Program-made: the position numbers and the translations under genes
Shown: positions 43,180 through 52,078 of the stretch, in pieces
How positions within the stretch are numbered: position 1 is the first letter of the stretch
Layout of the letters: every line of letters begins with the position of its first letter
Notes under the pieces: model-generated
The model's input: only the letters and a program-made list of their open reading frames with translations
What the model was told of the DNA's origin: nothing
The model's database searches: none
NCBI RefSeq assembly: GCF_900107995.1
Contig: NZ_FNUM01000005.1
Location: 62,001 to 126,000 of the forward strand
From: Alcanivorax sp. DSM 26293
GTDB taxonomy: Bacteria; Pseudomonadota; Gammaproteobacteria; Pseudomonadales; Alcanivoracaceae
Direction: 5' to 3'
DNA: 64,000 nucleotides

Positions 43180-43626
43180 TCAGTTGAGCTTGGCGCGAAC
43201 CTTGCCACTGGCGGCGCCCATGTCGGCACGGCCCTGGAGTTGCGGCTTGAGAATGCCCATCACCTTGCCCATATCCTGCATGCCAGCGGCACCGGTCTGG
43301 GAAATGGCATCATCAATCAGAGCATCGATCTCGTCGTCGCTCAGTTGGGCGGGGAGAAACTCCTGGAGTACCAGGATTTCCGCTTCTTCGGTTTCCGCCA
43401 GTTCCGGGCGGCCCGCGTCGCGGTATTGGGTGGCGGAATCCTTGCGCTGCTTGATCAGCTTGTCGAGCAATGCCAGTACGCGGGCGTCATCGGGCTCGAT
43501 GCGCTCGTCCACTTCGATTTGCTTGATCGCTGACAGCGCCATACGAAAAACGCCAAGACGTGCCTTTTCTTTGGCACGCATGGCGTCTTTCATGGCTGCA
43601 GTGAGCTGCTCTTTGAGCGCACTCAT
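43180..43626 (-). CDS. GatB/YqeY domain protein
   Basis: A 148-residue protein: MSALKEQLTAAMKDAMRAKE, then ILVLQEFLPAQLSDDEIDAL, MGKVMGILKPQLQGRADMG. The YqeY family is related to the tRNA-binding tail of GatB and is often found between rpsU and dnaG, as here; its role is unproven. It starts 14 bp after rpsU on the same strand. The 229 bp downstream to dnaG contain no visible gene. Confidence 0.93.
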   Translation of the reverse strand: MSALKEQLTAAMKDAMRAKEKARLGVFRMALSAIKQIEVDERIEPDDARVLALLDKLIKQRKDSATQYRDAGRPELAETEEAEILVLQEFLPAQLSDDEIDALIDDAISQTGAAGMQDMGKVMGILKPQLQGRADMGAASGKVRAKLN

Positions 43627-43640
43627 CAGACGTCTAAACC

Positions 43641-43856
43641 TTAGTAGAGACGTTTGCGTGCGAGTTGCTCACGCTGCAGTTTCTTAAGGTGACGCTTGAC
43701 GGCTGCGGCACGCTTGCGCTTACGCTCTTGAGTGGGCTTCTCATACTGTTCGCGACGACGCACTTCAGAGAGAATGCCCGCTTTTTCACAGCCACGCTTG
43801 AAACGGCGCAGGGCCACATCAAACGGTTCGCCTTCTTTCACCTTCACCTGAGGCAT
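43641..43856 (-). CDS. rpsU: 30S ribosomal protein S21
   Basis: 71 residues with the S21 signature [20 protein letters not shown] and a very basic C-terminus ([15 protein letters not shown]). First gene of the rpsU-yqeY-dnaG-rpoD block and divergent from tsaD, the classic gammaproteobacterial arrangement. Confidence 0.97.
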   Translation of the reverse strand: MPQVKVKEGEPFDVALRRFKRGCEKAGILSEVRRREQYEKPTQERKRKRAAAVKRHLKKLQREQLARKRLY

Positions 43857-44016
43857 GAAGAATCACCTTCCTAAAAGTCTTTGGGTTATATGGATTCGCC
43901 GCGGGCTCAGGTGGTCCCGGGTGCGGCGAGGGCGGGGATTCTACCTGAGTCGGGAAGAAATGCAAATCCGGGCGTCTGGCGCTATCATGGCGCCCGGATT
44001 TCAAGGGGTGAGCAAC

Positions 44017-45042
44017 ATGCGTGTATTGGGTATCGAATCAAGCTGCGACGAGACTGGGGTGGCGATTTACGACTCCGACGCCGGTCTGCTGGGGCAGGCC
44101 CTGTACAGCCAGGTGGAGATGCATGCCCGTTTTGGTGGCGTGGTCCCGGAGCTGGCCAGCCGCGATCATGTGCAGCGGGTACTGCCCCTGGTAAAACAGG
44201 TCATGGCGGAAGCCGCTACCACCCCGGATCAGCTTGATGGCATCGCCTATACGGCCGGTCCCGGCCTGGCTGGAGCCCTGCTGGTAGGGGCCGGCGTGGC
44301 CCGGTCGCTGGCCTTTGGCTGGGGTGTCCCCGCCGTGGAAGTCCACCATATGGAAGGCCATTTGCTGGCCCCCCTGCTGGAGCCGGATGCCCCGTCGTTT
44401 CCCTTTGTGGCACTGCTGGTCAGTGGCGGGCATAGCCTGTTGCTGGAAGCGCGCTCCCTGGGGGATTACGCCATTCTGGGCGAATCCGTGGATGATGCCG
44501 CCGGCGAAGCCTTCGACAAGGCCGCCAAGATGATGGGATTGGGCTACCCCGGCGGCCCGCGTATTGCTGCCCTGGCGGAGAAAGGGACGCCGGGCCGGTT
44601 CCGTTTCCCGCGGCCCATGACTGACCGCCCCGGCCTGGACATGAGCTTTTCCGGCCTGAAAACGTTTACGCTCAACACCATCAACGATCTGGGCGGCAGG
44701 GACGCTCTCAGCGAGCAGGACCAGGCAGATATCGCCCTGGCGTTCGAAGAGGCCGCGGTGGATACCCTGGTGATCAAGTGCCGCCGGGCGGTGGAGCAGA
44801 CCGGTGACAAGCGCTTGGTGATGGCCGGCGGAGTGAGCGCCAATCGGGCATTACGTGCCAAGCTGGCAGAGCAGATGGAAAAGCGAGGGGTACGTGTGTT
44901 TTATCCCGCGCCCCAGTACTGCACCGATAACGGCGCCATGATCGCTTTTGCCGGCGCCCTGCGCCTGCAGGCCGGGGAGAGTGCGGAGCTGCCCATCAAG
45001 GTCCGCCCCCGCTGGCCGTTGACGGAACTGGCCTCACTCTAA
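44017..45042 (+). CDS. tsaD: tRNA N6-threonylcarbamoyladenosine transferase TsaD
   Basis: A 341-residue ASKHA-fold enzyme that transfers the threonylcarbamoyl group to A37 of ANN-decoding tRNAs. Start ATG at 44017 ([19 protein letters not shown]) with GGGGTGAG upstream; the frame is open further left but that part is not conserved. The metal-binding motif HHMEGH, SGGHSLL and NGAMIAFAG are present. Divergent from rpsU. Confidence 0.96.
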   Translation: MRVLGIESSCDETGVAIYDSDAGLLGQALYSQVEMHARFGGVVPELASRDHVQRVLPLVKQVMAEAATTPDQLDGIAYTAGPGLAGALLVGAGVARSLAFGWGVPAVEVHHMEGHLLAPLLEPDAPSFPFVALLVSGGHSLLLEARSLGDYAILGESVDDAAGEAFDKAAKMMGLGYPGGPRIAALAEKGTPGRFRFPRPMTDRPGLDMSFSGLKTFTLNTINDLGGRDALSEQDQADIALAFEEAAVDTLVIKCRRAVEQTGDKRLVMAGGVSANRALRAKLAEQMEKRGVRVFYPAPQYCTDNGAMIAFAGALRLQAGESAELPIKVRPRWPLTELASL

Positions 45043-45062
45043 GCGGCCAGCAACCACCTTGC

Positions 45063-45237
45063 CGTAGGAGCGTCGCTCGCGGCGCGATAAAAGAACAGGT
45101 TCAAAAGCGCTCCTCACCACAGAGGGCACAGAGCACTGAGAGAAAAACCTGTCTTTCCCTCAGTGATCTCTGTGCCCTCTGTGGTAAGTCCGCCTTTCAG
45201 ATGTTGGGGAATCGCGCCGCCAGCGACGCTCCTGCGG
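45063..45237. repeat. REP pair enclosing a long inverted repeat (tsaD/plsY terminator region)
   Basis: Outer REP arms GTAGGAGCGTCGCTCGCGGC (from 45064) and its inverted form at 45212-45237 enclose an inner hairpin with imperfect 25- to 27-nt arms (45116-45140 CCACAGAGGGCACAGAG..., 45159-45185). The whole spacer between the convergent tsaD and plsY genes is one nested palindrome and probably terminates both. Confidence 0.8.
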
Positions 45238-45246
45238 TTGAGGGGG

Positions 45247-45861
45247 CTAGTCTTTCTTCCTGAACCCCAGCTCTTCCCCGCGCAGCAGTTTTTGCAGGTT
45301 GCTGCGATGGCGCAGGATCATTACCAGGGACAGTGCCAGCATGGGCCAGAAGGCCTGGGGTAGCCAGGCGAAGATACAGGCCGGGGCCACCACGAAGGCG
45401 CTTAACGAGGCCAGGGAAGAGATGCGGGTCAGAGCGAACACCAGCAGCCAGACGACGCCAGCCACCAGGCCGCTGGGCCAGTGCAGGGCAAACAACAGCC
45501 CGAAGGCCGTGGCCACGCCCTTGCCGCCCTGGAAGTGGAAAAACACCGGGAACAGATGTCCGAGAAAGGCGAAGGTGCCCACCAGCGCGGCCACGAAGGG
45601 TCCCATGTCCAGATAGCGGGCCAGCACCACCGGGATCACCCCTTTCAGCACATCGCCCAGTAACGTGAGCGCCGCGGCGGGCTTACCGCCAATACGCAGC
45701 ACATTGGTGGCACCGGGGTTGTTGGAGCCCAGGGTGCGCGGGTCCGGGTAGCCGAACAGTCGGCACACCAGAATCGCGCTGGAAATGGAGCCCATCAAAT
45801 AGCCGGCTGCACACAATGGCAGCAGCCAAAACCACACGTCCTGTAATGTCCCTGCTTGCAC
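45247..45861 (-). CDS. plsY: Acyl-phosphate glycerol-3-phosphate acyltransferase PlsY
   Basis: A 204-residue inner-membrane enzyme with several membrane helices that acylates glycerol-3-phosphate using acyl-phosphate, the first step of phospholipid synthesis. Conserved loops: TLGSNNPGATNVLRIGGK, GHLFPVFFHFQGGKGVATAF. Frequently next to tsaD and folB, as here. Start at 45861 is the first Met of the conserved frame. Confidence 0.95.
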   Translation of the reverse strand: MQAGTLQDVWFWLLPLCAAGYLMGSISSAILVCRLFGYPDPRTLGSNNPGATNVLRIGGKPAAALTLLGDVLKGVIPVVLARYLDMGPFVAALVGTFAFLGHLFPVFFHFQGGKGVATAFGLLFALHWPSGLVAGVVWLLVFALTRISSLASLSAFVVAPACIFAWLPQAFWPMLALSLVMILRHRSNLQKLLRGEELGFRKKD

Positions 45862-46039
45862 CGGCTATAATCTCCCTTCACATCGCCGGGGTGGCGACTT
45901 CTGCATGCTTGGCAGGCATTTATTGTACACATGGCGACACGCCTGCCTGCGTTGCAAGCGTAACATCTGATTACCCAAAGTGGGATTCACGCAGATGGAA
46001 AGTCGCTTTCCCGTGAAACCTGCGCCAATGAGGGCGAGT

Positions 46040-46402
46040 ATGGACATTGTTTATATCAATGATTTGAAAGTGGATACCGTGATTGGGATTTTCGACTGGG
46101 AGCGGCGTATCCGCCAGACTGTCAGTCTGGATCTGGAAATGGCAGCGGATATCCGCAAGGGCGCAGCGTCTGATCACATTGACGATGCGCTGGATTACAA
46201 GGCTATTGGCAAGCGTGTGATCGCGTTTATCGAAGGCAGTGAATTCCAGCTGGTGGAAACCCTGGCGGAAAACGTGGCCCAGTTGGTGATCGGCGAATTC
46301 AATGTGCCCTGGTTGAAACTGCGGCTGAGCAAGCCTGGAGCTCTGCGTGGGTCGCGGGATGTGGGTGTGATTATCGAAAGGGGTCAAAAACCCAATGGGT
46401 AA
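46040..46402 (+). CDS. folB: Dihydroneopterin aldolase FolB
   Basis: A protein of 120 residues from the ATG at 46040 (MDIVYINDLKVDTVIGIFDW), the usual start; an upstream ATG at 45980 would add a non-conserved segment. The family motif GIFDWERRIRQTVSLDLEM and the C-terminal KPGALRGSRDVGV are present. Folate pathway: 7,8-dihydroneopterin to 6-hydroxymethyl-dihydropterin. Overlaps folK by 8 bp. Confidence 0.94.
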   Translation: MDIVYINDLKVDTVIGIFDWERRIRQTVSLDLEMAADIRKGAASDHIDDALDYKAIGKRVIAFIEGSEFQLVETLAENVAQLVIGEFNVPWLKLRLSKPGALRGSRDVGVIIERGQKPNG

Positions 46403-46901
46403 TAAGGATCAAACCGCCCGGGTGTATCTGAGCCTGGGCTCCAATATCGACCGGGCGCACAATATTCGTTCCGGCCTGCAGGCACTGGCTGCTGCCTTCG
46501 GCAGGTTGGCGATCAGCCCGGTCTATGAAAGCGAGGCGGTGGGCTTTTCCGGCGATGCCTTCTACAACCTGGTGGTGGGTATTGATACCACCCTACCGGT
46601 GGGCGAGCTTGCCGCCCTGTTGCGGGATATCGAGAAAGACCATGGCCGGGTGCGTGGGGAGAAGAAATTTTCCAGCCGAACACTGGATATCGACATCCTC
46701 ACTTATAACGATCTCACCGGCGAGATCGACGGGGTGCAACTGCCCCGTGACGAAATCCTCAAACACGCCTTCGTTCTCAAACCCCTGGTGGACCTGGCTC
46801 CCGATGCATTTCACCCGGAAATCGGCAAGCCCTACCGGCAGTTGCTGGAAGAGTCGGATTTTGCCGGGCAGGCATTGTGGGTGGTGGAGTTGGAAGCGTA
46901 G
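46395..46901 (+). CDS. folK: 6-hydroxymethyl-dihydropterin pyrophosphokinase FolK
   Basis: A 168-residue HPPK, the step after FolB. Motifs: YLSLGSNIDRAHNIRSGLQAL, SPVYESEAVGF, FYNLVVGIDT, SSRTLDIDILTYNDL (ATP and magnesium site) and LPRDEILKHAFVLKPLVDLA. Its start overlaps the end of folB, so the two are translationally coupled. Confidence 0.95.
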   Translation: MGNKDQTARVYLSLGSNIDRAHNIRSGLQALAAAFGRLAISPVYESEAVGFSGDAFYNLVVGIDTTLPVGELAALLRDIEKDHGRVRGEKKFSSRTLDIDILTYNDLTGEIDGVQLPRDEILKHAFVLKPLVDLAPDAFHPEIGKPYRQLLEESDFAGQALWVVELEA

Positions 46902-47314
46902 TTGCGAGCTACGAGCTACGCTCGATTGGAGAGGGGAAGACTGGAAAGTTCCTCAAGTTCCGAGATACCTACGAAGCCGCCTGTAGGAGTACCTCTTGAG
47001 GTGCGAACCGCGCTTGCGCGGAAATCGCCCGCAGGGTGATCAGGAATCTCAGAGCTCGACAGGTTTCAGAAAAGAATGGCTGGCACCAGGATCTCTGTCG
47101 CCTCGCCCTGGCTCGGATTCGTCCCTCAAGAGGTATTATTCGCTGCGCTCACCCTTCGGGCCGCACTGCACTAAGTGCGTTACTCCGCTGCGCTCCGTTC
47201 CTACAGTGGCTTTGTAGCCAGTTTTGTGGGGCGCCGAACCTGTGTTCGCGGGGCTGGGCGGGAATCGTTTTACTGAATCTCTCTCGCGTTGCAGTGTGCA
47301 GCGTGTCACTTCTT
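46902..47314. repeat. 413-bp intergenic region of mixed repeats
   Basis: Between folK and the convergent DUF4124-peptidase gene. It includes GTTGCGAGCTACGAGCTACG (46904-46923), related to the inverted repeat at 50851-50938. A degenerate REP at 46982 (TGTAGGAGTACCTCTTGAGG) has an inverted partner at 47122-47136 (CCCTCAAGAGGTA), and another REP tail, TCCTACA, is at 47199-47205. No gene seen. Confidence 0.6.
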
Positions 47315-48259
47315 TCAATACCAGTGCGGAGTCATGTCGCTCTGTGCCCAGCGGAAAAAGTCATATTCCAGCCGCGTCAGTCCCCCCGGATAGATCTGGT
47401 CGATTCGTTGCAGGGTGGGGCGGCGGTCGGTTTTTTCCAGTTCCTGTAACAGTTTGCGCAAGGTGCTGCGGCCTACCGGCTTGGACATCAGGAAAGCGGT
47501 GGTGGCCCAGGCCACGGTATAGGGAACGGCATCAAGTTGATGGGCCATGCGTCGCCACTGCCTGTCATCCAGAGACAGATACTGGCGCAGGGTAATCAGC
47601 CGCCCTTCATCCATCCATTGACGAATGCGGGCCTGGGCATCGGCCAGCGCTTCCACTTTCAGGCGCCCATCGGGCTGCACCTGCAGGGTCTGAAAATATT
47701 GGGCGAGCCCCTCATGGAGCCAGACCGGTGACGCCGGAGAGAGCTGGTAGAGCAGCACGTGACTGCTTTCATGGAGAATTGTCTGTGCGACTTGCTGATC
47801 GTTTCCCCAGCGCCAGACCGCCACTTCATTACTGGCAGGTATGAAGACGCCGGCATAGTGGGCGTTGCTGGAGCCGATACGATCCTCCATCCATTGACGG
47901 AAATCCGCCTGATGTTCGAACAGATACAGGTTCACCTGGGCGGTGCCGTGCAAGTCCAGTCCGAAATCGTTGCGGTAGCGCCGGTAGATGAAGCGAATCG
48001 CCTCCAGGGTCCTGTCGTGAAGTTCCCCGGGCAGGGTGAAGTCCTTGCGTAGCTGGGAGACTTCCAGTTCCTGGATAACCGGCGAGGTCCTGGGGGTAAC
48101 CTTCTGGCTCTCCAGTTGCTCCGGCGGCCGATCGCCAAAGTGCAGTTTGCCGTTCTCGTCTCGCCACTGGAAGATGTCCCCGTGGGCTGCCAGTGAGGTG
48201 ATCAGGACCGCGGCGCTGAAACCGGTGCGGATCAGGAATTGCAGTTTCTTTGAATCCAC
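47315..48259 (-). CDS. DUF4124 protein fused to a peptidase MA-like gluzincin domain
   Basis: 314 residues: signal-like start (SAAVLITSLAAHG), then a DUF4124 domain (FQWRDENGKLHFGDRPPE) and, from about residue 90, a zinc-metallopeptidase-like domain. The zinc motif HESSH (in QTILHESSHVLLYQL) is followed by the third ligand Glu in WLHEGLAQYFQTL, the HExxH...HEGLAEY pattern of the MA clan. Predicted exported; the substrate is unknown. It overlaps the preceding DUF4124 gene by 28 bp. Confidence 0.85.
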   Translation of the reverse strand: MDSKKLQFLIRTGFSAAVLITSLAAHGDIFQWRDENGKLHFGDRPPEQLESQKVTPRTSPVIQELEVSQLRKDFTLPGELHDRTLEAIRFIYRRYRNDFGLDLHGTAQVNLYLFEHQADFRQWMEDRIGSSNAHYAGVFIPASNEVAVWRWGNDQQVAQTILHESSHVLLYQLSPASPVWLHEGLAQYFQTLQVQPDGRLKVEALADAQARIRQWMDEGRLITLRQYLSLDDRQWRRMAHQLDAVPYTVAWATTAFLMSKPVGRSTLRKLLQELEKTDRRPTLQRIDQIYPGGLTRLEYDFFRWAQSDMTPHWY

Positions 48260-48657
48260 TGACGTACCTCTTCCTTGTCCTTTTCAACCTGATCCAGCGT
48301 GGGGTGGGTGACCTTGCCGTCCTCATCCTGATAGACGAAACGGCCGTGCAGTCGTTTCAATTTTGCCCTGGCTTCCTTGCATTGTCTGGCGATAGCGTCC
48401 TGCTGTTCCCGTTGTTCGGATGCCTGTTCGCGCTGTTCTGCTTTCTCACTCTGGCGAAGCCGCAGGGCGCGCTCGTTGATTTCCCTGACGCGATCACCCT
48501 GGCCGATTTTGGGGGGTGCCTTGATATCCATTTTCTCGTGCTGCTCCTGGGGGGGCTGATCACCAAAGTGCCAGTTGCCCTCTGCGTCCTGCCAGCGATA
48601 TACCTCCGCGTTGGCGAGAAGCGGCAGTACGAGCAGTAGTGTCATGATTCCCTTCAT
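48232..48657 (-). CDS. DUF4124 domain secreted protein
   Basis: 141 residues with signal peptide (MTLLLVLPLLANA) and a short DUF4124 motif (VYRWQDAEGNWHFGDQPPQ), followed by a charged coiled-coil region (RLRQSEKAEQREQASEQREQ). The function of the family is unknown. It is upstream of and overlaps the DUF4124-peptidase gene, so they may act together in the periplasm. Confidence 0.85.
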   Translation of the reverse strand: MKGIMTLLLVLPLLANAEVYRWQDAEGNWHFGDQPPQEQHEKMDIKAPPKIGQGDRVREINERALRLRQSEKAEQREQASEQREQQDAIARQCKEARAKLKRLHGRFVYQDEDGKVTHPTLDQVEKDKEEVRQWIQRNCNS

Positions 48658-48679
48658 GGTTTCCCCTAATCAGTGGTAG

Positions 48680-49417
48680 TTAGCTTCCTTGCAGTGTCAG
48701 TGAGCGCCCGCCGTCCACCGCCAGAATCTGGCCAGTGACGAACGGCGCCTGGGTGCCGAGCCACCATACCGTCTCAGCGATGTCCTGGGGTGTGCCGCAA
48801 CGTTTCAGTGCGGTGGCATCCTGGATGTCCTGCTGATTCATCTGCCCGGCCTCCGGCCACAGGATGGGGCCGGGGGACACGCCGTTGACGCGAATATCCG
48901 GGCCCAGTTCCCGGGCCAGGCTGCGTGTCATCATGGCAAGGCCGGCCTTGGCCATGCAATACAGAGTATGGTGTTGCAGCGGTTTTTCCGCGTACACATC
49001 CACAATATTCACAATGCTGCCATGTCGTTCGCTCAATGCCGGTGCCAGCTTCTGGCTCAGGATAAACGGCGCACGCAGGTTGCTGTGAACCAGCCTGTCC
49101 CAGTCGGCATCATCGGCCTGATCGACGGGGGTCGGGTAAAAGCTGGAGGCATTGTTAACCAGCAGGTCCATACGGCCGAAGCAAGCCAGGGCATCGGCTG
49201 CCAGCTGGCGCACCTGATCAGGCTGGTCCAGATCCGCCTGCAGCAGGGCGGCGCTGTCCGCCCGTTCCGCGTTCAGGCTGTCAGTCAGTGCGCGAGCGTC
49301 ATCGGCACTGTTGCGATAATGAATGATGACCCGCATGCCGTTGCGGTGCAGAGTGCGAACGATTTCTGCGCCAATGCGACGGGCGCTGCCGGTGATCAGG
49401 GCGACGGAATCTGCCAT
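48680..49417 (-). CDS. Short-chain dehydrogenase, pteridine reductase-like (FolM family)
   Basis: A 245-residue SDR. NADPH motif TGSARRIG with the Arg typical of pteridine reductases, NNASSFYPT, catalytic YxxxK (YCMAKAG), and [14 protein letters not shown]. This signature matches FolM/PTR1-like enzymes that reduce dihydropterins. Near folB and folK, it may belong to the pterin/folate pathway. Overlaps the cca stop by 22 bp. Confidence 0.85.
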   Translation of the reverse strand: MADSVALITGSARRIGAEIVRTLHRNGMRVIIHYRNSADDARALTDSLNAERADSAALLQADLDQPDQVRQLAADALACFGRMDLLVNNASSFYPTPVDQADDADWDRLVHSNLRAPFILSQKLAPALSERHGSIVNIVDVYAEKPLQHHTLYCMAKAGLAMMTRSLARELGPDIRVNGVSPGPILWPEAGQMNQQDIQDATALKRCGTPQDIAETVWWLGTQAPFVTGQILAVDGGRSLTLQGS

Positions 49418-50646
49418 GTCTTTTTAAACTCACTTTTGTAGTGGGAGAGTGCGTGAATGCGGGCCTTCTCAATGGCCTCGCCCAGTGCCGGCCCCTCATT
49501 GCCCTCCTTGCGCAGCGCTGCCACATCAATATTCCTGACGGCCTGTGCCGCGCCGCGCAGGTAATCCACCTGGGGATAGGGGCGGTCTTCCAGTCCGGTA
49601 CGACCGCGGGCATCCGCTTCGCAGGCGAGCAGAAACTCCTCCAGCCGTTCCGGGCGACGGACCACATCCAGCGTCTTCAGCAGCTTCCAGACCGTGGCGG
49701 GCTTGAGCTCCAGCGCCCGGTGACAGTGGGTATGGTATTCCGCCACCAGAGCCGCCAGGGTGGCGGCGTCTTTGGGGACGCGCCAGCGCTTTGACACGGT
49801 TTTCGCCAGCCGCGCGCTGCGGATTTCGTGGGCGATATGTCGGGGCCATTCTTCCTTGGGCGTCTTGCCCTTACCCAGATCGTGGCAGAGGACCGCGTAA
49901 CGTGCCGTCAACGGCAGGTTCAGTCGACTGGCCTGTTCCAGACACAGCCATTGGTGCACCAGGGTGTCCACTTCCGGATGGTGTTGTTCCGGTTGCGGCA
50001 CGCCATCCAGAGCCGCCAGTTCCGGTAGCAGCACTTTCAGTGCGCCGCAGGCATGCAATACCTGAAAAAAGACCTGCGGGTCCCGTTCCATCAGCGCCCG
50101 GCTGGTTTCCTTCCAGACCCGTTCCGGCACCAGGTAATCCAGCTCGCCGCTGTCAGCCAGTTGTCGCATCAAGGCCAGGGTGTCATCGGCCACCCGGAAT
50201 CCCAGCCAGTGGTAGCGCGCGGCAAACCGGGCCACCCGCAATACACGCAAGGGATCTTCGGCAAAGGCCGGTGAGACATGGCGTAACAGGCGCGCTTTGA
50301 GATCAATGCGACCGTTGAAAGGATCAACCACCCGGCCCCCTTCTTCCCGGGCCATGGCATTGATGGTCAGATCACGACGCACCAGATCATCCTCGAGACT
50401 GACGTCCGGTGCCGCGTGAAAGGTGAAACCGCCATAACCGTGGCCAGACTTGCGCTCGGTCCGTGCCAGGGCGTATTCCTCCTGGGTTTTCGGATGCAGA
50501 AAGACGGGGAAGTCCTGACCCACCGGGCGGAACCCCCTGGCCTGCATATCGTCGGGAGTCGCGCCGACGACAACCCAGTCTCTTTCGGTTACCGGGAGTC
50601 CCAGTAACGCATCCCGCACGGCGCCACCCACCAGATAAATTTTCAT
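49396..50646 (-). CDS. cca: Multifunctional CCA tRNA nucleotidyltransferase
   Basis: A 416-residue enzyme that adds or repairs the tRNA 3' CCA. Class II nucleotidyltransferase motifs [20 protein letters not shown] at the N-terminus, [26 protein letters not shown], and a C-terminal HD phosphohydrolase domain ([10 protein letters not shown]) as in the E. coli type. First gene of a pair with the SDR. Confidence 0.95.
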   Translation of the reverse strand: MKIYLVGGAVRDALLGLPVTERDWVVVGATPDDMQARGFRPVGQDFPVFLHPKTQEEYALARTERKSGHGYGGFTFHAAPDVSLEDDLVRRDLTINAMAREEGGRVVDPFNGRIDLKARLLRHVSPAFAEDPLRVLRVARFAARYHWLGFRVADDTLALMRQLADSGELDYLVPERVWKETSRALMERDPQVFFQVLHACGALKVLLPELAALDGVPQPEQHHPEVDTLVHQWLCLEQASRLNLPLTARYAVLCHDLGKGKTPKEEWPRHIAHEIRSARLAKTVSKRWRVPKDAATLAALVAEYHTHCHRALELKPATVWKLLKTLDVVRRPERLEEFLLACEADARGRTGLEDRPYPQVDYLRGAAQAVRNIDVAALRKEGNEGPALGEAIEKARIHALSHYKSEFKKTWQIPSP

Positions 50647-50690
50647 CTTGTGCGCTCTCGTTATCTTGGACAGAATGGTCGCATGCTTTC

Positions 50691-50824
50691 TATCGTACTG
50701 AAACTACACATGCTGGTCGCAGACCGCTGTGCACGCAAATGGCGTGCGCAGGGACCGCGGCTGTGTGACTGATAGTTTCAGTTCTGCAAAAGGCCGCAGT
50801 GTCCCTGACCTGCGGCCTTTTTTC
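50691..50824 (+). ncRNA. Candidate small RNA with intrinsic terminator
   Basis: Between the divergent cca and EamA genes there is a strong rightward terminator (AGGCCGCAG 50791-50799, CTGCGGCCT 50810-50818, then T6) with no rightward gene ahead of it. Upstream, TGAAACTA (50699-50706) pairs with TAGTTTCA (50773-50780), and an inner hairpin GCACGC/GCGTGC (50731-50747) lies between. A 29-codon frame (ATG at 50682) overlaps. No promoter is obvious. Confidence 0.45.
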
Positions 50825-50850
50825 GTTTTGGGGGTTGCAGGTCGGTCTTT

Positions 50851-50938
50851 AGTTGCGAGGCACGAGTTTCGAGTTGCGAAAATCTTTAAACATGCGCGTT
50901 TTTAGGTTTTCGAAACTCGATTCTCGGGACTCGCGACT
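50851..50938. repeat. Long imperfect inverted repeat upstream of EamA gene
   Basis: 35-nt arms (50851-50885 and 50904-50938), 28 of 35 positions pairing, with the GTTGCGAG...ACGAGTTTCGAG motif. A related half-copy is at 46904. It ends 20 bp before the EamA start, within its leader. Confidence 0.75.
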
Positions 50939-50957
50939 CTTAATCAAGGAGAACGAC

Positions 50958-51875
50958 ATGCCTACCCTGGCAGCATATTTGATCGTGGTAGCGGTGTGGG
51001 CGACGACACCGCTGGGGATTAAATGGAGTGGTGACGCCATGGCGCCGCTGGCGGCGGCCGGGGTGCGTATGGCAATTGCTGCGCTGCTGGGGCTGTTGTG
51101 GTTGAGCTGGAAACGTCAGACATTGCCCCTGCATGGCCGCGCCCTGCTGAGTTATACCGTTGCCTTGCCGGGCATATTTGGAGCCATGGCATGCAGTTAC
51201 ATGGCGGCGACCTCTTTGCCCTCCGGGCTGATTTCCGTGATTTTTGGCCTGGCACCATTGATCTCCGGTCTGATGATGCAGAGCCTGCCGGGCAGCGTTC
51301 GCCTGAACGGCTGGCACTGGAGCGCTTGTCTGCTCGGCCTGTTGGGGCTGGCACTGGTGTTTGATGAGAGCCTGGCCGGGCTGTTGGGAGGGGCAGCGCT
51401 GGGTGAGCGGGGCAATGGACTCGTGTGGATGTTGTCCGCGGTAACCCTGTTTGCCGGTAGCGGTATTGCCGTCCAGCGGGTCGCCGCCGGTTTGCAGCCC
51501 ATGCAGCAAACCGTGGGTGGGCTAATTCTGTCATTGCCCTGCTATGGGGTCGCCATGTTGATTGCCGGTCAGACCTTTGCGTATAGCGGTGATCTGCGCG
51601 GGCTTTCCGCGATTATTTATCTGGCAGTGTTCGGGTCCCTGCTGGGCTTCTACTGCTATTTTCAGATTCTGTCGCGGCTGCCTGCTGCCACGGTGGCCCT
51701 GGTGACCCTGATTACGCCGGTGTTGGCGCTGACGCTGGGTAATCTGCTCAATGGTGAAAAGCTGGGGAGCATGGTCCTGATCGGCGCGGGGGTGATTGTG
51801 CTGGCGTTATCCCTGTTTGTGCTGGGGGATCATCAGGTGCGGCGACAGATAAAGCAGTTTCAAGTGGAAAGTTGA
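50958..51875 (+). CDS. EamA/DMT-family transporter
   Basis: A protein of 305 residues from the ATG at 50958 with AAGGAG 7 bases upstream. Ten hydrophobic segments in two EamA repeats; typical motifs are VWATTPLGIKWSG at the first helix and FGSLLGFYCYFQILSRLPAA, LITPVLALTLG in the second half. Inner-membrane metabolite exporter of unknown substrate. Confidence 0.9.
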   Translation: MPTLAAYLIVVAVWATTPLGIKWSGDAMAPLAAAGVRMAIAALLGLLWLSWKRQTLPLHGRALLSYTVALPGIFGAMACSYMAATSLPSGLISVIFGLAPLISGLMMQSLPGSVRLNGWHWSACLLGLLGLALVFDESLAGLLGGAALGERGNGLVWMLSAVTLFAGSGIAVQRVAAGLQPMQQTVGGLILSLPCYGVAMLIAGQTFAYSGDLRGLSAIIYLAVFGSLLGFYCYFQILSRLPAATVALVTLITPVLALTLGNLLNGEKLGSMVLIGAGVIVLALSLFVLGDHQVRRQIKQFQVES

Positions 51876-51927
51876 AAGTGCCAACGCGGCTCGAACGATT
51901 TTGGATGTTTTGAGTAAGCGGCACTTT

Positions 51928-52005
51928 CAGGGTGCACTGAGCGCAAGCGAACGGCACCGCTGCGGCCCTGGGTTGGTGCAGTTCGCTTGGGCTCAGTGCA
52001 CCCTG
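51928..52005. terminator. Long hairpin between convergent EamA and ycgB genes
   Basis: 25-nt arms with a single mismatch: CAGGGTGCACTGAGCGCAAG... (51928-51952) and ...GGCTCAGTGCACCCTG (51981-52005), loop 28 nt. No T-run follows, so it may be a repeat element rather than a simple intrinsic terminator. Confidence 0.6.
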
Positions 52006-52078
52006 CACATTCTGGTTGTTACGGGGTTTCCTGATGGCCGCGACCTTTGCCGTTTCGTCTCGCGGCACAGGCTATGGG

